Assembly (NCBI RefSeq): GCF_001543325.1
Contig: NZ_CP013355.1
Coordinates: forward strand, 2,448,001 to 2,512,000
Length of the DNA stretch: 64,000 nucleotides
Source of the DNA: Lutibacter profundi
Lineage (GTDB): Bacteria; Bacteroidota; Bacteroidia; Flavobacteriales; Flavobacteriaceae
Direction of reading: 5' to 3'
The position numbers and the translations under genes were made by a program. Position 1 is the stretch's first letter, and each line of letters starts with the position of its first letter. Below the pieces are notes generated by a model, which saw only the letters and a program-made list of their open reading frames with translations, did no database searches and had not been told where the DNA came from. Shown here in pieces: positions 62,500 through 64,000 of this stretch.

Positions 62500-63211
62500 T
62501 AGGAATTACATAAAAGGCGTTATTTTATTACTATTAGTAGTGTTTTTATTGGGTTTTTCAAATAAGAAAAACAATCGTAAAAAAGTACGAGATGTTACTA
62601 TTGAATTTGAGGGAGGAAACAACCTATTTATGAGTTATCAAATGGTTAATAAATTGTTAATACAAAATGGAGCAACAGTTAAAAACCAAGCAAAATCTGT
62701 CATAGATTTACATTTGTTAGAAACAAACGTGCTGTCACACCCCATGGTAGAAGATGCAGCTATTTTTTTAACGATTGATGGTTTGTTGAAAGCGAAAGTG
62801 AAACAACGCACACCTATTGCAAGAGTTTTAACAAATTCAAAGAGTTATTATATTGATAAACAGGCTGAAATAATGCCTTTATCAGAGAATTACTCTGCAA
62901 GAGTATTGTTAATTTCAGGTGATATAAAAAAGAAAGATATTCCTAAGTTACATTTTTTGGTAACAACTATTTTGAAAGATGAGTTTCTAAAAAAACAACT
63001 AATAGGAGTTCAAAAAATATCAAATGAAGAGTTTATTTTAACAATGAGAGTAGGGAATCAAAAAATATTTTTAGGAAAAATTCAAAATTTGAACCAAAAG
63101 TTCAAGAATTTAAAATCCTTTTTAAGTGAAACAATGACTGATAAAACAATAGATAACTACACATCAATAAATTTAAAATACAACGGTCAAGTTGTGTGTG
63201 CAAAAAAGTAA
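62489..63211 (+). CDS. ftsQ: FtsQ-like cell-division protein
   Basis: A 240-residue bitopic protein in the ftsQ position. The short cytoplasmic N-terminus is followed by a transmembrane helix (GVILLLLVVFLLGFS, residues 10-24). A POTRA-like segment follows (VRDVTIEFEGGNNLFMSYQMV) and then the FtsQ beta domain (LLKAKVKQRTPIARVL, YIDKQAEIMPLS). It is shorter than E. coli FtsQ (276). The start is TTG 62489 inside the end of murC. The first internal Met is past the helix. Confidence 0.88.
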   Translation: MKVNRNYIKGVILLLLVVFLLGFSNKKNNRKKVRDVTIEFEGGNNLFMSYQMVNKLLIQNGATVKNQAKSVIDLHLLETNVLSHPMVEDAAIFLTIDGLLKAKVKQRTPIARVLTNSKSYYIDKQAEIMPLSENYSARVLLISGDIKKKDIPKLHFLVTTILKDEFLKKQLIGVQKISNEEFILTMRVGNQKIFLGKIQNLNQKFKNLKSFLSETMTDKTIDNYTSINLKYNGQVVCAKK

Positions 63212-63214
63212 ATT

Positions 63215-64000
63215 ATGGAACACGATGATATTTCAGTAGGACTTGATATAGGAACAACTAAAATTGTTGCTATGATTGGACGTAGAAATGAATATGGGAA
63301 AATTGAGTTACTTGGAACAGGAAAAGCCAAAAGTTTAGGAGTGCATAGAGGTGTTGTTAATAATATAACTCAAACTATTCAATCGATACAAATGGCTGTT
63401 GATGAAGCTATTGCTGTTTCTGGAATTAAAATTACTGAAGCAGTAGTAGGTATTGCAGGCCAACATATTAGAAGCTTACAACACAGTGATTACATTACAC
63501 GTCCAAACGCTGAAGAAGTTATAAATGAAGAAGATTTAGAAAAACTCGAAAAACAAGTTTACAAATTGGTAATGCTTCCTGGAGAAGAAATTATTCATGT
63601 GCTTCCACAAGAATTTAAAGTTGATGGGCAGGCTGAAATTACTGAACCTGTTGGAATGTATGGAGGAAGGTTGGAAGCTAACTTTCATGTAGTAGTTGGG
63701 CAAGTATCATCTATACGAAATATAGGACGTTGTATTAAAAGTGCAGGCTTAAATTTAGCAGGGATTACTTTAGAACCATTGGCATCTGCAGAAGCAGTTT
63801 TAAGTACTGAAGAAAAAGAAGCAGGTGTAGCATTAATTGATATAGGTGGAGGCACTACTGATTTAGCCATTTTTAAAAATGGAATTATACGCCATACTGC
63901 TGTAGTTCCTTTTGGAGGAAACGTAATTACTGAAGACATAAAAGAAGGTTGTTCCATTATTGAAAAACAGGCAGAATTATTAAAAACCAAATTTGGTTCA
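63215..64000 (+). CDS. ftsA: Cell-division protein FtsA (partial, cut by window end)
   Basis: Actin-like protein that tethers FtsZ to the membrane. 262 codons are present from ATG 63215, about three fifths of the family length. Visible: the N-terminal phosphate-1 motif SVGLDIGTTKIVAMIG, the 1C-domain region including VVGIAGQHIRSLQ, LPGEEIIHVLPQEFKVDG, and the phosphate-2 motif LIDIGGGTTDLAIF (near residue 210). The frame is still open at base 64000. It follows ftsQ by three bases. ftsZ would be expected next. Confidence 0.93.
   Translation, partial: MEHDDISVGLDIGTTKIVAMIGRRNEYGKIELLGTGKAKSLGVHRGVVNNITQTIQSIQMAVDEAIAVSGIKITEAVVGIAGQHIRSLQHSDYITRPNAEEVINEEDLEKLEKQVYKLVMLPGEEIIHVLPQEFKVDGQAEITEPVGMYGGRLEANFHVVVGQVSSIRNIGRCIKSAGLNLAGITLEPLASAEAVLSTEEKEAGVALIDIGGGTTDLAIFKNGIIRHTAVVPFGGNVITEDIKEGCSIIEKQAELLKTKFGS

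Noticed and set aside
1-64000. tRNA and rRNA genes, CRISPR arrays, insertion sequences, prophage or integron elements
   Set aside because: No cloverleaf-like or rRNA-like stretch, regularly spaced repeats, transposase or integrase frames were seen. All long gaps are accounted for by leaders or repeats.

Overview
The window is AT-rich chromosomal DNA from a Bacteroidota bacterium, most likely a member of the Flavobacteriaceae. The signs are promoter -7 elements of the form TAnnTTTG, starts without clear Shine-Dalgarno sites, an N-acyl-ornithine type carbamoyltransferase in the arginine pathway, an ECF sigma/FecR/TonB-receptor trio, and a dcw cluster with a MraY of about 408 residues and no murF. 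I see no tRNA, rRNA, CRISPR array, insertion sequence or prophage. Almost all of the DNA is genes of central metabolism, read in both directions.

Layout. 1-12.7 kb: mixed housekeeping genes (aat, a MazG-like protein, a secreted BNR-repeat protein, aroA, queA, rlmN, a polyprenyl synthase, a GH3 protein, a DUF2797 protein, fabD). 12.7-19.8 kb, minus strand: leuA, leuB, a nitroreductase, cysE, cysM, a DegT aminotransferase and galE. 19.9-28.8 kb: a conserved helical protein of unknown function, then ilvD-ilvB-ilvN-ilvC-ilvA. 29-40.4 kb: one long operon with a GNAT acyltransferase, argG, argC, proC, argD, proA, proB, argF', argB, argE and argH, which covers the whole arginine and proline routes. 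40.4-48.9 kb: the accessory-looking part. It has a thioredoxin-like/ApbE/DUF4266/DUF3570 cassette, a calcium-repeat lipoprotein with a long Asn/Asp/Gly tail, and an ECF sigma factor, FecR anti-sigma factor and TonB-dependent receptor. 48.9-51 kb: an RluA-type pseudouridine synthase, a YihA/EngB GTPase and an alpha/beta hydrolase. 51.1-64 kb: the division and cell-wall cluster from mraZ to ftsA, cut by the window end.

The most interesting things are regulatory and lie outside any long reading frame. (1) The 526-base gap before ilvD holds two consecutive attenuators. Each has a 21-codon leader peptide more than half Ile/Leu/Val, a stop codon overlapped by a candidate antiterminator arm, and a U-tailed hairpin about 26 bases later. 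(2) The 422-base gap before the arginine operon holds a 24-codon leader peptide with four CGN arginine codons and two downstream RNA pairings that exclude each other. (3) A 29-base two-part motif, identical at 24 of 29 positions, lies upstream of fecR and, on the other strand, upstream of the calcium-repeat lipoprotein. It looks like the promoter of the ECF sigma factor encoded between them and ties the lipoprotein to that signalling system. (4) Three GTGGG boxes spaced exactly 10 bases apart precede mraZ, as expected for MraZ autoregulation.

Gene functions are assigned from motifs read in the translations and from knowledge of the families. No database search or folding program was run. All RNA-structure and promoter claims are from reading the sequence by eye.
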